Origin: Kiritimatiellia bacterium
GTDB lineage: Bacteria > Verrucomicrobiota > Kiritimatiellia > RFP12 > UBA1067
Assembly (NCBI GenBank): GCA_017479035.1
Contig: JAFVCR010000098.1
Coordinates: 1 to 5,638 of the forward strand
DNA length: 5,638 nt
Direction: 5' to 3'
Shown here: one piece after another, positions 4,778 through 5,638 of the stretch
Numbering within the stretch: position 1 is the first letter of the stretch
Layout: every line of letters starts with the position of its first letter
Notes under the pieces: model-generated
Told to the model about the DNA's origin: nothing
Database searches by the model: none
What the model saw: the letters and a program-made list of their open reading frames with translations, nothing else
Program-made: the position numbers and the translations under genes

Positions 4778-5638
4778 ATGAAAAACATAGTCTGCATAGG
4801 CGCCGGATACATCGGCGGGCCGACAATGGCCGTTATAGCGCAGCGCAATCCTTCGCGAAAGGTTACGGTGGTCGACATAGACAGCACCCGCATAGCGGCG
4901 TGGAACTCCGATGATCTACCAGTCTATGAACCCGGGCTCGATGAAATAGTGAAGTCCGTACGCGGCAAGAACCTTTTTTTCTCTACGGACATCGCAGGCG
5001 CAGTGGCTGAAAACGACATCATTTTCGTGGGCGTGAACACTCCCACCAAAATGTTCGGCAAAGGTGCCGGGCGTGCCAGCGACCTCCAATACTTGGAAGC
5101 CACCGCGCGGGAGATCGCCGAATACGCAAAAGGCGACAAGATCGTCATAGAAAAGTCCACCCTGCCCGTGCGCACTGCTGCAGCAATGGAGGCGATACTG
5201 GGCTGCCATCCAAATCTTCACTTCACGGTGCTGTCCAACCCGGAGTTCCTTGCAGAAGGCTCCGCAATAGAAAACCTGCAGAATCCCGACCGTGTCCTCA
5301 TAGGCGGTCCGGATACACCGGCTGGTGCGGCGGCGGTCGAAGAACTCGCACGCATATACAGGGGCGAAGACGGCAAATGGGTGCCGCAGGAGAAAATTAT
5401 CACCACCAGCGTCTGGAGTGCGGAACTATCGAAACTTGCCGCAAACGCAATGCTTGCGCAGCGAGTGTCGTCCATAAACGCAATAAGCCAGATTTGCGAA
5501 GCGACGGGCGCGGATGTTGAAGAGGTGGCGCGGGTAGTCGGCGCAGACAGCCGCATCGGTTCCAAATTTCTCAAGGCAGGGCCCGGGTTTGGCGGTTCAT
5601 GCTTCAAGAAAGACGTGTTGAACCTTGTGTATCTGTGC
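4778..5638 (+). CDS. ugd: UDP-glucose 6-dehydrogenase, animal-like type (5' part, cut by window end)
   Basis: This enzyme oxidises UDP-glucose to UDP-glucuronate with two NAD+ in the cytoplasm, feeding polysaccharide synthesis. The first 287 codons are present; the C-terminal UDP-binding domain lies beyond the window. Visible motifs are the NAD-binding GAGYIG (8-13), VVDID, EKSTLPVR, SNPEFLAEG (Glu156), ELSKLAANAMLAQR (Lys219, Asn223) and FGGSCFKKDVLNLVYLC (Cys275, Asp279). Lys219 and Cys275 correspond to human UGDH Lys220 and Cys276. From memory the human protein shares unusually specific stretches: GGPT after the glycine motif, AWNS, GKNLFFST, NTPTK, GRASDL and KDVLNLVYLC. This marks it as the animal-type UGDH, unlike the short enzyme upstream. 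The ATG at 4778 follows the upstream stop by 8 bases with no clear ribosome binding site, which suggests translational coupling. The symbol ugd is by family; the substrate is inferred from similarity. Confidence 0.93.
   Translation, partial: MKNIVCIGAGYIGGPTMAVIAQRNPSRKVTVVDIDSTRIAAWNSDDLPVYEPGLDEIVKSVRGKNLFFSTDIAGAVAENDIIFVGVNTPTKMFGKGAGRASDLQYLEATAREIAEYAKGDKIVIEKSTLPVRTAAAMEAILGCHPNLHFTVLSNPEFLAEGSAIENLQNPDRVLIGGPDTPAGAAAVEELARIYRGEDGKWVPQEKIITTSVWSAELSKLAANAMLAQRVSSINAISQICEATGADVEEVARVVGADSRIGSKFLKAGPGFGGSCFKKDVLNLVYLC

Noticed and set aside
3963..4826. Long - strand open frame (287 codons) across the short dehydrogenase gene
   Set aside because: It is antisense to a gene with clear catalytic motifs and has no recognisable domain; a by-product of base composition.

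Overview
The window carries a bacterial chromosomal segment with seven genes in three blocks. It looks like a Gram-negative bacterium, because the first gene is the end of lptB (lipopolysaccharide export). That bacterium also has the Ser-HPr control system: HPr kinase, HPr with the regulatory serine, and Enzyme I. The combination, moderately high GC and an animal-like UDP-glucose dehydrogenase would fit the PVC group (Verrucomicrobiota, Lentisphaerota, Kiritimatiellota). That placement is inference and only weakly supported.

Region 1 (1-253, + strand) is the C-terminal part of the LptB ATPase, cut by the window start. Region 2 (277-3886, - strand) is a compact operon read right to left: hpf (ribosome hibernation factor), hprK (HPr kinase/phosphorylase), ptsH (HPr) and ptsI (Enzyme I). 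It starts from a good sigma70-like promoter at 3913-3941 and converges on lptB with only 23 bases between the stop codons. No EIIA or sugar-specific EII gene is present, so the set looks like a regulatory PTS module that senses PEP, ATP and phosphate rather than a sugar-uptake cassette. A 14-bp perfect hairpin lies between hpf and hprK. HprK has a tyrosine where the family usually has a functionally important histidine.

Region 3 (4008-5638, + strand) is transcribed divergently from hpf. It holds two adjacent nucleotide-sugar dehydrogenase genes separated by 8 bases. The first encodes a short protein of about 253 residues with the catalytic residues but no C-terminal UDP-sugar-binding domain. 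The second, cut by the window end, is a full-type UDP-glucose 6-dehydrogenase that closely resembles the animal enzyme. Together they suggest the start of a UDP-glucuronate or surface-polysaccharide operon.

The genes are mostly recognisable housekeeping or regulatory families. I see no CRISPR array, tRNA, rRNA, insertion sequence or phage gene, and no clear previously undescribed system. The points most worth a second look are the HprK His-to-Tyr change, the hpf-hprK hairpin, and the short/long dehydrogenase pair. There is no stretch over 300 bases without a gene; the longest gap is the 133-121 bases between the divergent genes, annotated as promoters.
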